Shown in pieces: positions 32,565 to 42,078 of a stretch of 48,224 bases of DNA. This stretch comes from Sulfurimicrobium sp964552675. Lineage in GTDB: Bacteria; Pseudomonadota; Gammaproteobacteria; Burkholderiales; Sulfuricellaceae. Position 1 is the first letter of the stretch, and each line of letters begins with the position of its first letter. The translations under genes were made by a program, and so were the position numbers. Location: NCBI GenBank assembly GCA_964552675.1, contig CAZKHJ010000018.1, positions 1-48,224 of the forward strand. Reading direction: 5' to 3'. The notes beneath the pieces are model-generated. The model made no database searches. It was not told the origin of the DNA and was given only the letters and a program-made list of their open reading frames with translations.

Positions 32565-34793
32565 ATGCGCTCGCTCCCTCCGACTCTCGCCTTCCTTGTC
32601 CTGTTTTCCCTGATCTTCGACCTCCACGCTGACGACGACGGGCTTGAGTTGCGGCCTCAAACTTCGCTGATTTCAGTTTTCCCCGCTGATGAGCAGACGG
32701 CGACGTTTCTTGATGCCGACGACATGTCCGGGCGGCAGGGCGGCGAAATCGAGGCCGAGGGAGAGTGCGAGCTGCGCAGGCGCGGGCAGGTGATTCGCGC
32801 CGATCGCCTGATTTACCGCCAGGCGGAAGACGAAGTGCGGGCCAGGGGGCAGGTGAGCATCGAGCAGGACGGCAATGTGACGACCGGGCCGGAGCTGGCG
32901 ATGAAGCTGGATTCGCGCCAGGGCTACATGCGCGAGCCGGTTTACCGCCTGGTGCAGCCCAATGCGCGCGGGGTGGCGGAAAACCTGGAATTTGCCGGAG
33001 AGGAAAAATATCATATTACCCGCGGCACTTATACCACTTGCGCCGAGGGCAGCGATGACTGGTTTCTGCGGGTGGGCGAGCTGGAGCTCGATCGCGTCAG
33101 TCAGGTCGGTACGGCCTACCATGCCAGCATGGTGTTCAAGGGGGTGCCGTTCATGTATATGCCGTGGATGACCTTCCCCCTCAACAACCAGCGCCAGTCG
33201 GGCTTCCTTACCCCCACTTTTGGCAGCAGCGGCAAGAATGGCGTCGAATTTTCCCTGCCCTATTACTGGAACATCGCCCCCGAGCGGGATGCCACCATCA
33301 CGCCACGCTTCCTGGGGCGGCGCGGCCTGCAGCTGAGCAGTGAATACCGTTACCTGGATCCGGTCTATGCCGGTGAGGCGCGTGCCGAGGGCTTGTCCAA
33401 TGATGCGGTTACCGGCGAGAGCCGCTATGCCCTGTCCCTGCGCCACGGCCAGTACCTCGGTGCGGGCTGGTCAGCCGGACTGAATCTGCAAAAGGTTTCT
33501 GACGACAATTATTTCCGTGATCTCACGACCACTCTGGCGAGCACCTCGCAGACCCACCTGCCGCGCGAGGGTGCGCTGGCCTATAGCGGCTATGGCCTGA
33601 ATTTCCTGGCACGGGCGCAGAATTTCCAGACCCTGCAGGATCCGCTGGCGCCTTTGCTGCCGCCCTACGCCCGCCTTCCCCAGCTGATGCTGAACGGCTC
33701 CTGGCGCAATTTTCCGGCGCTGGATCTGGGCCTTAATAGCGAGTGGGTGGATTTCAGCCACCCCACCCTGGTCAATGGCCGGCGCCTGACTTTCTACCCC
33801 AGCGTGGCCTTGCCGCTGTTGCGCAGTTATGCGTATCTCACGCCCAAAATCGGGCTGCACTCCACGCGCTATGCCCTGGGAGCAAACAATCTGGCAGAAC
33901 TGCCCGATGTGACGCGCACGCTGCCGATATTCAGCGTGGACAGCGGCCTGTTCTTCGAGCGCGAAAGCCAGTGGCAGGGCAGGGATGCGGTCCAGACCCT
34001 GGAACCTCGCCTGTATTACCTCCACGTGCCCTATCGGGACCAGAGCCATCTGCCCAATTTTGACTCGGCGCTGGCCGATTTCAACTACACCATGATGTTC
34101 AGCGAGAACCAGTTTATCGGCGGCGATCGCATCAACGATGCCAACCAGCTCACGGCGGCACTGACCTCGCGTATGCTGGACCAGCAGAGCGGGCAGGAGT
34201 GGCTGCGCGCGACGATTGGCCAGCGCTTCTACTTTCAGGACCAGCAGGTGGTGCTGGACGGGATGGCGGGCCGCACCGACCGTTCATCGGATGTCCTGGC
34301 CGCCTTCAGCGGCCGGGTAGCGCCATTCTGGTATGCCGATGCCGGGGTACAGTACAATCAGGCCCAGCGCCAGATACAGAAAACCGGCCTGGGCATGCGC
34401 TACCAGCCGGAGCCGGGCAAGGTGTTCAACTTTGGCTACCGTTATAACCGCGATGCGCTCAACCCCATCAAGCAGGCGGATATTTCCACCCAGTGGCCGT
34501 TTTCCGGGCGCTGGCAGGGGGTGGGACGCTGGAATTATTCCTTCCTTGACGGCAAACTTTTGGAGGGCTTGGCCGGGCTTGAATATAATGGTGGCTGCTG
34601 GGCGGCTCGGGTAGTGATGCATCGCTTCGCTACTGCAACCGCACAAACCAGCGATTCGATATTTTTTCAGTTGGAGCTGTTCGGCATGGGGAAAATCGGC
34701 TCCAACCCCCTGGACATCCTGAAACGGAATATTTCCGGCTATGTGCATACCCATCAACCCTCCATTCCGGCTACGACTCATGACCCGTTCTAA
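32565..34793 (+). CDS. lptD: LPS-assembly outer-membrane protein LptD
   Basis: LptD with LptE inserts lipopolysaccharide into the outer leaflet. The 742-residue protein has a signal peptide (MRSLPPTLAFLVLFSLIF), a periplasmic OstA/jellyroll domain (about 50-180; VIRADRLIYRQAEDEVRARG), and a long beta-barrel with many aromatic-ended strands. Only three cysteines are present: EGEC and TTC in the N-terminal region, and one in NGGCWAARV near the C-terminus, where E. coli has an adjacent pair. surA starts within its last codons, so expression is coupled. Confidence 0.95.
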   Translation: MRSLPPTLAFLVLFSLIFDLHADDDGLELRPQTSLISVFPADEQTATFLDADDMSGRQGGEIEAEGECELRRRGQVIRADRLIYRQAEDEVRARGQVSIEQDGNVTTGPELAMKLDSRQGYMREPVYRLVQPNARGVAENLEFAGEEKYHITRGTYTTCAEGSDDWFLRVGELELDRVSQVGTAYHASMVFKGVPFMYMPWMTFPLNNQRQSGFLTPTFGSSGKNGVEFSLPYYWNIAPERDATITPRFLGRRGLQLSSEYRYLDPVYAGEARAEGLSNDAVTGESRYALSLRHGQYLGAGWSAGLNLQKVSDDNYFRDLTTTLASTSQTHLPREGALAYSGYGLNFLARAQNFQTLQDPLAPLLPPYARLPQLMLNGSWRNFPALDLGLNSEWVDFSHPTLVNGRRLTFYPSVALPLLRSYAYLTPKIGLHSTRYALGANNLAELPDVTRTLPIFSVDSGLFFERESQWQGRDAVQTLEPRLYYLHVPYRDQSHLPNFDSALADFNYTMMFSENQFIGGDRINDANQLTAALTSRMLDQQSGQEWLRATIGQRFYFQDQQVVLDGMAGRTDRSSDVLAAFSGRVAPFWYADAGVQYNQAQRQIQKTGLGMRYQPEPGKVFNFGYRYNRDALNPIKQADISTQWPFSGRWQGVGRWNYSFLDGKLLEGLAGLEYNGGCWAARVVMHRFATATAQTSDSIFFQLELFGMGKIGSNPLDILKRNISGYVHTHQPSIPATTHDPF

Positions 34794-36099
34794 ATTCAGA
34801 CTGCTTTCCTTCTTTCTCGCTGCCACTCTGTCGGGGGCGCCATCCTTCTCCATGGCGGAGGACAAACAGGCCGGTGTCGCCGTGCTCGACCGCATCGTGG
34901 CCGTGGTGAACAGCGAAGTCATTACTAGACTGGAACTGGACGAGCGCCTGCGGACGGTGATGCAGCAGCTGCAAAAACAGGGTACGCCGATGCCGCCGCG
35001 CGAACTGCTGGAGAAACAGCTGCTGGAACGCATCATCATGGACCGTGTGCAGCTTCAGCTGGCCCAGGAAACCGGCGTCAGGGTGGATGATGCCCAGCTC
35101 GACAAGACCCTGCAGCGCATTGCCCAGGACAACAAACTTGATTCCGAGCAGTTCCGTGCCGCACTGGAAAAGGACGGCATCAATTTCAGCCAGTTTCGCG
35201 AACAGATGCGCGGCGAGATCACCATGGCGCGACTGCGTGAGCGGGAAGTGGAGAATCGCGTCGTCGTGAGTGATGGCGAAGTGGACAATTATCTCAACAC
35301 CCGTGGCGCGGCTGCGGGCGATGGCGGGGAATTCAGTCTTGCTCATATCCTGGTGCGGGTGCCGGAGCAGGCCGCTCCGGAGCAATTGCAAAAACTCAAG
35401 GCACGCGCGCTCCAGGCGCTGGAAGAAGTGCGGGCGGGCAAGGATTTCCGCCAGGTGGCAGCGAGTTATTCCGATGCGCCTGACGCGCTGAACGGCGGCG
35501 TGCTGGGCTGGCGGAGTGCCGGGCAGCTGCCGGCCCTGTTTCTCGAAGCGCTCGGCAGCCTCCAGCCGGGCGAAACCAGCCAGGTGCTGCGCAGCCCGAA
35601 CGGGTTTCATATTCTCCGGTTGCTGGACAAGCGCGGCAAGGGGACGCCGTTCGTCGTGCAGCAGACCCATGCCCGTCACATCCTGATCAAGGTCAATGAA
35701 GTGATGTCCGAAGGCGATGCCAGGAATCGCGCCCTGCAGCTCAAGGAGCGGCTCGACAACGGTGCCAGGTTCGAGGATCTGGCGCGCCAGCATTCGGAGG
35801 ATGGTTCCGCCAGCCGTGGTGGAGACCTCAACTGGCTGTCGCCGGGCGATACCGTGCCGGAATTCGAGAGGGCCATGGATGCCCTGCAGCCGGGACAATT
35901 GTCCGCGCCGGTACGCTCTCCCTTCGGCTGGCATCTGATCCAGGTGCTGGAACGACGCAGCGAGGATGTGAGCAAGGAACGCCAGCGTATGCAGGCACGC
36001 CAGGAAATCCGCCTGCGCAAGGCTGACGAATCCTATCAGGAATGGCTGCGCCAGTTGCGTGACCGGGCTTATGTCGAGTACCGGCTGGAAGAGAAATAG
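34780..36099 (+). CDS. surA: Periplasmic peptidyl-prolyl isomerase/chaperone SurA
   Basis: SurA escorts outer-membrane beta-barrel proteins, including LptD, through the periplasm. From the ATG at 34780 (overlapping lptD by 14 nt) it has 439 residues: a signal peptide (FRLLSFFLAATLSGAPSFSMA), the SurA N-domain (VLDRIVAVVNSEVITRLEL), and two parvulin domains starting FSLAHILVRVPEQA and THARHILIKVNEV, then a C-terminal helix. Length and domain order match E. coli SurA (428). Confidence 0.96.
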   Translation: MTRSKFRLLSFFLAATLSGAPSFSMAEDKQAGVAVLDRIVAVVNSEVITRLELDERLRTVMQQLQKQGTPMPPRELLEKQLLERIIMDRVQLQLAQETGVRVDDAQLDKTLQRIAQDNKLDSEQFRAALEKDGINFSQFREQMRGEITMARLREREVENRVVVSDGEVDNYLNTRGAAAGDGGEFSLAHILVRVPEQAAPEQLQKLKARALQALEEVRAGKDFRQVAASYSDAPDALNGGVLGWRSAGQLPALFLEALGSLQPGETSQVLRSPNGFHILRLLDKRGKGTPFVVQQTHARHILIKVNEVMSEGDARNRALQLKERLDNGARFEDLARQHSEDGSASRGGDLNWLSPGDTVPEFERAMDALQPGQLSAPVRSPFGWHLIQVLERRSEDVSKERQRMQARQEIRLRKADESYQEWLRQLRDRAYVEYRLEEK

Positions 36100-36108
36100 G
36101 TTAGTGCA

Positions 36109-37095
36109 GTGTTGCACGCTAAACTCAGAACGATTGCCCTGACTGCTGGCGAGCCTGCCGGCATCGGCCCCGACCTGTGCGTGCTGCTGGCGCAGCAGCC
36201 TGTGCCGGCACGGGTCGTGGTGCTGGCGGATAAAACGCTGCTGACATCCCGTGCCAGGATGCTCAAACTGCCCCTGACTATCATGGATTATGCTCCGCTG
36301 GCCGATCAGCCTGCTCCGCCGGGCGTGCTTGAGGTGATGTCCGTGCCGCTGGCCGCGCCCGTTCAGCCCGGCAAACTTGATCCGGCCAATAGCGCCTATG
36401 TTCTGGAAACCTTGCGCCTGGCCGTGGAGGGTTGCCGCAACGGCGCCTTCAGCGCCATGGTGACTGCCCCGGTTCACAAGGGCGTGATCAACGATGCGGG
36501 CATCCCTTTTACCGGGCATACCGAATTTCTCGCTGGACTGACCGGAACGCCGCGGGTGGTGATGATGCTGGTCGGCGGGGCGATGCGTGTCGCGCTGGCC
36601 ACCACCCATCTGCCGCTCCGGGATGTTGCGGATGCCATTACGCGGGAAAGTCTCGCCGAGGTCATTCGCATTCTGCACCATGATCTGGTGCTCCGTTTCG
36701 GCTTGCCGCAGCCACGCATCCTGGTGGCGGGACTCAACCCTCATGCCGGCGAGGGCGGGCATCTCGGGCGAGAGGAAATCGAAGTCATTTCTCCCGTGCT
36801 GGACACTTTGCGCGCGCAGGGCATGGACCTGCGCGGCCCGCTGCCGGCGGACACCCTGTTCACGCCACGCATGCTGGCGGAATGTGACTGCGTGCTGGCG
36901 ATGTACCACGACCAGGGGCTGCCGGTGCTGAAGCATGCAAGCTTTGGCGCGGGGGTCAATGTTACCCTGGGGCTGCCCATCATCCGCACTTCAGTCGATC
37001 ATGGCACGGCGCTGGATCTGGCGGGCAGCGGCAAGGCGGAGCTGGGGAGCCTGCTCGCGGCAATCGAACTGGCCTGCCAGATGGCGCGGCCATGA
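36109..37095 (+). CDS. pdxA: 4-hydroxythreonine-4-phosphate dehydrogenase PdxA
   Basis: NAD-dependent oxidation step of the DXP-dependent pyridoxal phosphate pathway. The 328-residue product has TAGEPAGIGPDL at the start, VTAPVHKGVINDAG and FTGHTEFLAGLTG, the metal histidine region NPHAGEGGHLGREE, and AMYHDQGLPVLKHASFG. No ATG is available at the N-terminus: the likely start is GTG at 36109 or TTG at 36112. The stop overlaps rsmA (ATGA). Confidence 0.95.
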   Translation: MLHAKLRTIALTAGEPAGIGPDLCVLLAQQPVPARVVVLADKTLLTSRARMLKLPLTIMDYAPLADQPAPPGVLEVMSVPLAAPVQPGKLDPANSAYVLETLRLAVEGCRNGAFSAMVTAPVHKGVINDAGIPFTGHTEFLAGLTGTPRVVMMLVGGAMRVALATTHLPLRDVADAITRESLAEVIRILHHDLVLRFGLPQPRILVAGLNPHAGEGGHLGREEIEVISPVLDTLRAQGMDLRGPLPADTLFTPRMLAECDCVLAMYHDQGLPVLKHASFGAGVNVTLGLPIIRTSVDHGTALDLAGSGKAELGSLLAAIELACQMARP

Positions 37096-37865
37096 AGCAC
37101 ATTCCGCGCAAAAGATTTGGCCAGCATTTCCTGACCGACCGCCAGGTGATCGCCGACATTATTTCCGTCATTGCGCCGCGAGCGGATGATCTGATGGTGG
37201 AAATTGGCCCCGGCCTGGGGGCGATCACCAAACCCCTGCTGCAGACGGTGCGCCACCTTCACGTGGTGGAGCTGGACCGCGACATTGTCGCCCGTTTGCA
37301 CCGGGATTATGCGCCGGAGCGCCTGGACATCCACTCGTGTGATGCCCTCAAGTTCGATTTTGGCAGCCTGGGCAGTCCATTGCGGGTAGTGGGCAATCTG
37401 CCCTACAACATCTCCACGCCCTTGCTGTTTCATCTCGCCAGCTTTGTCGACCGGATCGAGGACATGCATTTCATGCTCCAGCTGGAAGTGGTTGAACGCA
37501 TGGTAGCTGAGCCTTCCACGCCAGCTTATGGTAGGCTGTCGGTCATGCTGCAATATTTCTTTATCATGGAAAATCTGCTTCATGTGCCGCCGCAGGCATT
37601 TTCGCCGCCGCCCAAGGTGGAGTCGGCCGTGGTGCGCATGCTGCCGTGGCGCGACCGGCCGTTTGCAGCCAATAGCGTGGAAACGCTTTCAGCCGTGGTG
37701 ACGGCTGCCTTTGCCATGCGCCGCAAGACCTTGCGCAATACCCTTCACGCTTACCTGAGCGGGGCGGATTTCGAGCAGCTGGCAATCGACCCTGGCCTGC
37801 GCGCAGAAAACCTGAGCCTGCCGGATTTTGTCCGCATTGCCAACCATGTGGAAGGGACGGCATGA
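37092..37865 (+). CDS. rsmA: 16S rRNA dimethyladenosine transferase RsmA (KsgA)
   Basis: Dimethylates A1518 and A1519 near the 16S 3' end. The 257-residue protein starts with RKRFGQHFLTD, has SAM motif EIGPGLGAITKPLL, the acidic loop ELDRDIVA, and the catalytic NLPYNISTPLLFHL, then FSPPPKVESAVVRM. The order surA-pdxA-rsmA is conserved in beta- and gammaproteobacteria. Its stop overlaps the start of the following GGDEF gene. Confidence 0.97.
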   Translation: MKHIPRKRFGQHFLTDRQVIADIISVIAPRADDLMVEIGPGLGAITKPLLQTVRHLHVVELDRDIVARLHRDYAPERLDIHSCDALKFDFGSLGSPLRVVGNLPYNISTPLLFHLASFVDRIEDMHFMLQLEVVERMVAEPSTPAYGRLSVMLQYFFIMENLLHVPPQAFSPPPKVESAVVRMLPWRDRPFAANSVETLSAVVTAAFAMRRKTLRNTLHAYLSGADFEQLAIDPGLRAENLSLPDFVRIANHVEGTA

Positions 37866-39721
37866 ACACCACCCTTTCCCGTGTTGATCCCATGGATTTT
37901 AAAGCCACCCCGGATGAAGTAAGCCTTTACCGGCGCTACCTTGATGTCCTGGGGCGCATCACCAATCTGTTGCTGGAAAGCAGCGGGGAAGAAAGTTGGG
38001 CGGAAGTGCTGCAACTGCTGGCCCAGGCCGCACGCATCAACCATTGTGCCGTGTATCTCAACGAGCGGGACGAAAAAAATGGCCATCTGCTGGCGCGCCT
38101 GCGTGCCGTGTGGTCTTCCTGTTCAGCCGGCAGTGGCATCGCTGGCCTGCAATGCCTGGATTACCACGATTACGCCCTGCTGAATGACACCCTGCATATC
38201 GGCATGGTTCTGACCAAGAACCTGTCCGAGCTGCCGCCGGCTGAATTCAGGCTGTTCAAGGAAATGCAGGTCGCCAGCGTGATGTGTATTCCGCTACTGG
38301 AAGGCGGCGAGATGACCGGCTTCCTGGGCTTCTTCTGCCAGCGTGAGAAAAATGACTGGCTGCCGATGGAAATCGACATCCTGTGCGTGGCGGCCAACAA
38401 TTTTGCTGCTGCCTTTGCGCGTCAGCGTATCGAAAACAGCCTGCGTGCCAGCGAGTCTCGTCTGAGAGTGCTGGTGGGCGCCACCGAAGATGTCGTCATC
38501 GAATTCGACGCGGGCGGCATCATCCATAATGTCTGGTCCGATCATAGCCTGCTGCCCTCCTCCACTGGCACCGGAGAACTGCTGTCTTCCGCGTTGCCCG
38601 AGGATATGGCGCATGCCTTGCTGGTTGCTGCGCCGCGCGTGCTGTCCAGTGGCAAGAGCGATATTGTCGAGTTTGCGCTGGAAGATGCGCTGGGCGATCA
38701 GTATTTCACCGGACGTCTCCAGACTGTCCCGGCAGAAAATGGGCGCGGCCTGCATCTGGTGGCGCTGATCCGTGATGTGACCGCGCAGATGCAGGCCGAG
38801 GCGCGGCGCCAGACCATGCTCGATACGCTGGATCTGCTTGAAGAGGCGATTATCGATATGACGCCGCAGGGGCGCCTGACCACGGTCAGCGCGGGCTGGG
38901 GCAAGCTGCGCGGGGATCGGGAGGCCGGACGGGCCGAGCCCGATCAGTCACTGCTGCAATTCATCCATTCCGATGACCGGGCCAGTGTGGCGGCTACCTT
39001 GGCCGACCTGGAAGCGGGGCGTGACCGCAGCACGGTGTTGCGCTTCCGCCTGCATGGAGAGAACGACAAGCATTTGTGGGTGGAAGCGCGCCTGCTTGCT
39101 CACCGCTCTCCTCAGGGGCACGTGAGTTGCCTGCGCGGGATATTGCGCGATGTCACCGCCTCTTACCTGGAACAGAAGCGCATCACCCGGATGGCCCTGC
39201 ACGATCCGCTGACCCAGCTGCCGAACCGGATGCTGTTGCATGACCATTTGCAGCAGGCGATCATTCGTGCCCAGCGCAATGGCACCCGGGTTGCCCTGGG
39301 GTTTATCGATCTCGACCGCTTCAAGCAGATCAACGATACGCTCGGGCACCAGGGCGGCGATATCGTGCTGCAGGCGCTGAGCCAGCGGCTTCAGTCGGTC
39401 ATGCGGGATATGGATACCCTGTGCCGCTGGGGCGGGGATGAATTCGTGGCTTTGCTGCCCGATGCCGTTCCGGAAGTGGATGTGCGCATGATTGCCTCGC
39501 GCCTGATGGAGGCCGGCCGTCAGCCGATCGAGGTGGAAGGGCAGGAAGTTCTGCCCACGCTGAGCATCGGTTTTGCGGTTTACCCCGAAGATGCGGACAG
39601 TGCCGAGGCGCTGATGACGGTTGCCGACCACACCATGTTCCACGCCAAGCGCAACGGCCGCAACAACGTGCAGTTTTATGCCGACCTGGCACGCTCGGGC
39701 GGTGCGACTACTGCAGCTTGA
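37862..39721 (+). CDS. GAF-PAS-GGDEF diguanylate cyclase
   Basis: The 619-residue protein has a GAF-like domain (about 25-190; NHCAVYLNERDEKNG, VMCIPLLEGGEMTGFLGFF), two PAS-like regions (about 200-310 and 320-435), and a GGDEF domain with the intact active site RWGGDEFVALL (GGDEF at 524-528). RDMD at 515-518 is the inhibitory I-site at the correct five-residue spacing, so product feedback is expected. There is no EAL domain and no membrane segment, so it is a soluble c-di-GMP synthase. An ATGA overlap with rsmA places it, unusually, at the end of the lptD-surA-pdxA-rsmA run. Confidence 0.93.
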   Translation: MNTTLSRVDPMDFKATPDEVSLYRRYLDVLGRITNLLLESSGEESWAEVLQLLAQAARINHCAVYLNERDEKNGHLLARLRAVWSSCSAGSGIAGLQCLDYHDYALLNDTLHIGMVLTKNLSELPPAEFRLFKEMQVASVMCIPLLEGGEMTGFLGFFCQREKNDWLPMEIDILCVAANNFAAAFARQRIENSLRASESRLRVLVGATEDVVIEFDAGGIIHNVWSDHSLLPSSTGTGELLSSALPEDMAHALLVAAPRVLSSGKSDIVEFALEDALGDQYFTGRLQTVPAENGRGLHLVALIRDVTAQMQAEARRQTMLDTLDLLEEAIIDMTPQGRLTTVSAGWGKLRGDREAGRAEPDQSLLQFIHSDDRASVAATLADLEAGRDRSTVLRFRLHGENDKHLWVEARLLAHRSPQGHVSCLRGILRDVTASYLEQKRITRMALHDPLTQLPNRMLLHDHLQQAIIRAQRNGTRVALGFIDLDRFKQINDTLGHQGGDIVLQALSQRLQSVMRDMDTLCRWGGDEFVALLPDAVPEVDVRMIASRLMEAGRQPIEVEGQEVLPTLSIGFAVYPEDADSAEALMTVADHTMFHAKRNGRNNVQFYADLARSGGATTAA

Positions 39722-40889
39722 ACTGCTTGATCACCTGATCCAGTTCGGCTGAAAGCCGGGCCAGCTCGCTGGTGGCACGCTCCCCGGCAAGAGTGTCTAC
39801 TGCGGCTTCCTGTACCATGTGACTGATTTCCTCGACATGCTCGCGCACCCCCGAAACCATCTGGTTCTGGGATTCGGCACCGGATGCGATGCGTTCGATC
39901 ATTTCGGAGACCATTTCCACGCTGCGCACGATTTCCTGTAGCGCGCGCCCCGCCTCGGTGGCTTTCGCCACACCGCCGCGCACCTGTTCGGTGCCGCTTT
40001 GCATGGTGGCGATGGCATTGCGGGTTTCCTGCTGCACACTCTGGATCATGCTGCTGATTTCCTGGGTGGCCTGTGCGGTTTTTTCTGCCAGCTTGCGCAC
40101 TTCATCCGCCACTACCGCAAAGCCCCGCCCCTGTTCGCCGGCGCGGGCAGCCTCGATGGCGGCATTGAGCGCAAGCAGATTGGTCTGCTCGGCAATGCCG
40201 TTGATCACCGCCACGATAGCGCCGATTTCGTCCGACTTGCGCCCCAGACTGTCCACCGCCGAAGAGCCCAGCGTCACCGACTCGTTGATCTGGTGCATGC
40301 CGTGGATGGTCTCCTGCACGATGTTGCCACCCGACTTGGCCAGGCTGGAAGCGTTGCGTGCCGCTTCCGAAACCTGGCTGGCACTACTGGATATTTCTGC
40401 GACCGTGGCGGAGAGGGTTTCGGTGCTGGAATTGATGCTGTCCACGGTCTGGTGCTGCATGTCGAAGCGGTTGCGCACCCCCGCCATCAAGCCCTTGATG
40501 GTGTTGGCGTCGTTGTTCACACTGCCGCTCATGTTGGCCACCTCACCGATCAGGTCACGCAGGTTGGCGGCCATCTTGTTGAAGCCGTGGATGATCTCGC
40601 CGATCATGTCATCACTTTGCATGCTGCAATGGTGGCTGATGTCCTTGTTGCTGATGGCGGTGGCCACCTGGGAAATGCGGCGCAGCTTGGACAGCAGCAC
40701 CCAGTTCACCAGCCAGTAATTGGCCAGCCCGACACTGGCACCCGCCACCAGTGCGCTTACCACGAACCACACCAGCATGCCGGGTTTCCATTCCACGAAC
40801 ATGTTGGCAAACACCGGAAAGATGGCCCCCATGACCAGTCCGAGCGCGAGGAACGACAGCATCAGATTACGCAATACGCTGGGCTTCAT
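39708..40889 (-). CDS. Methyl-accepting chemotaxis-type transducer with minimal periplasmic part
   Basis: A 393-residue protein. Two membrane helices near the N-terminus (LMLSFLALGLVMGAIFPVFA and MLVWFVVSALVAGASVGLAN) are separated by only about ten residues, so it has almost no periplasmic sensor. A HAMP-like segment follows, then the signalling domain with the highly conserved hairpin tip NGIAEQTNLLALNAAIEAAR, then AGEQGRGFAVVADEVRKLAE. It may sense membrane state or a cytosolic cue, or work on pilus or c-di-GMP pathways. No C-terminal CheR pentapeptide is seen. It overlaps the convergent GGDEF gene by 14 nt. Confidence 0.93.
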   Translation of the reverse strand: MKPSVLRNLMLSFLALGLVMGAIFPVFANMFVEWKPGMLVWFVVSALVAGASVGLANYWLVNWVLLSKLRRISQVATAISNKDISHHCSMQSDDMIGEIIHGFNKMAANLRDLIGEVANMSGSVNNDANTIKGLMAGVRNRFDMQHQTVDSINSSTETLSATVAEISSSASQVSEAARNASSLAKSGGNIVQETIHGMHQINESVTLGSSAVDSLGRKSDEIGAIVAVINGIAEQTNLLALNAAIEAARAGEQGRGFAVVADEVRKLAEKTAQATQEISSMIQSVQQETRNAIATMQSGTEQVRGGVAKATEAGRALQEIVRSVEMVSEMIERIASGAESQNQMVSGVREHVEEISHMVQEAAVDTLAGERATSELARLSAELDQVIKQFKLQ

Positions 40890-40917
40890 TTTGTTCTCCC
40901 CCTGTCTTTATTATGTT

Positions 40918-41307
40918 TCAGCGTGAGCCACGCTGAATGAATTCAATCTTATACCCATCCGGGTCTTCGATGAAAGCAATGATGGTCGTGCCCGCGTTCA
41001 TCGGCCCAGCCTCGCGCACCACTTTGGCGCCCTGTTTGCGCACAGTCTCGCAGATTCGGTAAGCATCTTCCACTTCGATGGCCAGGTGGCCGAAACCATT
41101 GCCGATGTCATAGGAAGAGGTGTCCCAGTTGTAGGTCAGCTCAATCACGGTATGGTCGGCCTCATCGCCGTAGCCCACGAAGGCCAGGGTGAATTTCCCT
41201 GCAGGATAGTCCTTGCGGCGCAGCAGGCGCATGCCGAGGACTTCAGTATAGAAAGCGATGGACTTGTCGAGATCGCCGACGCGGATCATGGTATGCAACA
41301 GACGCAT
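40918..41307 (-). CDS. gloA: Lactoylglutathione lyase (glyoxalase I)
   Basis: Isomerises the methylglyoxal-glutathione hemithioacetal to S-lactoylglutathione. The 129-residue length fits the Ni-dependent bacterial class. Metal ligands are in LLHTMIRVGDL (His5), VIELTYNW (Glu), NGFGHLAIEVEDAY (His) and DGYKIEFIQ (Glu). AGGAG lies ahead of the ATG. In relatives this gene is usually the next member after ygjP; here a foreign cassette separates them. Confidence 0.97.
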   Translation of the reverse strand: MRLLHTMIRVGDLDKSIAFYTEVLGMRLLRRKDYPAGKFTLAFVGYGDEADHTVIELTYNWDTSSYDIGNGFGHLAIEVEDAYRICETVRKQGAKVVREAGPMNAGTTIIAFIEDPDGYKIEFIQRGSR

Positions 41308-41445
41308 GAGACAGTTTCTCCTTCAGGTGGTTGGGAAGGGGCTTGGTATTCATCATAACAAGCTTGCCGCCAGGAAAAAACCCTGCCGCAGACAAGAGTA
41401 AACTGGCTATGTGCGGGGCTAAGCTCTACTGCGTAGGGTTAAAAT

Positions 41446-42078
41446 TTAGAGCGGAAACCACCGCAAAAGTGCATCACGTAATGCTTGGAATGCGCTATCA
41501 GAACAACCCTTGGCGGATACTCGCATCGCCAATTGCTGATAGATTGCGGATGATCTCCCTTTTTTAGACTGACGGAGCACCCATTCTACTGCCTCTTTGG
41601 GGCGGTTGGGTTTTGCCTCATTTGGATTCCAAAACCCCTGTTCTTTCAAAGCGGTGCGAAGATCAACAAAGGTACCGTTAAAACCTAATGCTGAACAGAC
41701 ATGAGGGCTATCCTGCCATACCCAGTTTTCCAATTCTGGGGCGATGACTATTGCGCATCCACAGTTATCCGTCCAGCCCGCGCTAGATAAATGGTTATGT
41801 AAACGCTGAGAAATAACATCAGGACCTGGCGAACCATCCCAGTCAGCATCGACAATAACGACCGCGTGACGATATGAATGGGCGTAAGGCTGCAAAAATT
41901 CATTCGCTCTCGTATAAAGGCCAGGGTCGTTTTGCCCATGTGCAACCAACAGATCCCGTTTTGGGTCAAAATCGAAATTTCTGCAACCTAGTATTTTATG
42001 AAAGGCGTCCCGAGCAAAAAATCCTTTGAGCATTCCCTCCATATTCTTGTCAGCTAACAGAAAAAGGCAATCTCTCAT
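41446..42078 (-). CDS. Uncharacterised protein with TOPRIM-like acidic motifs, partner of the adjacent ATPase
   Basis: A 210-residue protein from the ATG that overlaps the ATPase stop (ATGA). I do not recognise a named family. Visible motifs: a strand and turn FLLADKNMEGMLKG with E14, a second strand and acidic turn AVVIVDADWDGSPG with D77 and D79, and CAIVIAPELENWVW (E115, E117). A glutamate after the first strand plus a later D-x-D is the pattern of TOPRIM metal sites in OLD-type and related nucleases. An upstream in-frame ATG (42129) would overlap the ATPase by 17 more codons and is not preferred. Nuclease activity is inferred, not shown. Base composition is AT-richer than the flanking genes. 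Confidence 0.7.
   Translation of the reverse strand: MRDCLFLLADKNMEGMLKGFFARDAFHKILGCRNFDFDPKRDLLVAHGQNDPGLYTRANEFLQPYAHSYRHAVVIVDADWDGSPGPDVISQRLHNHLSSAGWTDNCGCAIVIAPELENWVWQDSPHVCSALGFNGTFVDLRTALKEQGFWNPNEAKPNRPKEAVEWVLRQSKKGRSSAIYQQLAMRVSAKGCSDSAFQALRDALLRWFPL

Noticed and set aside
34771..36936. A 700-codon minus-strand frame opposite surA and pdxA
   Set aside because: It spans two well-identified genes on the other strand; its long openness is a codon-bias effect of GC-rich DNA.
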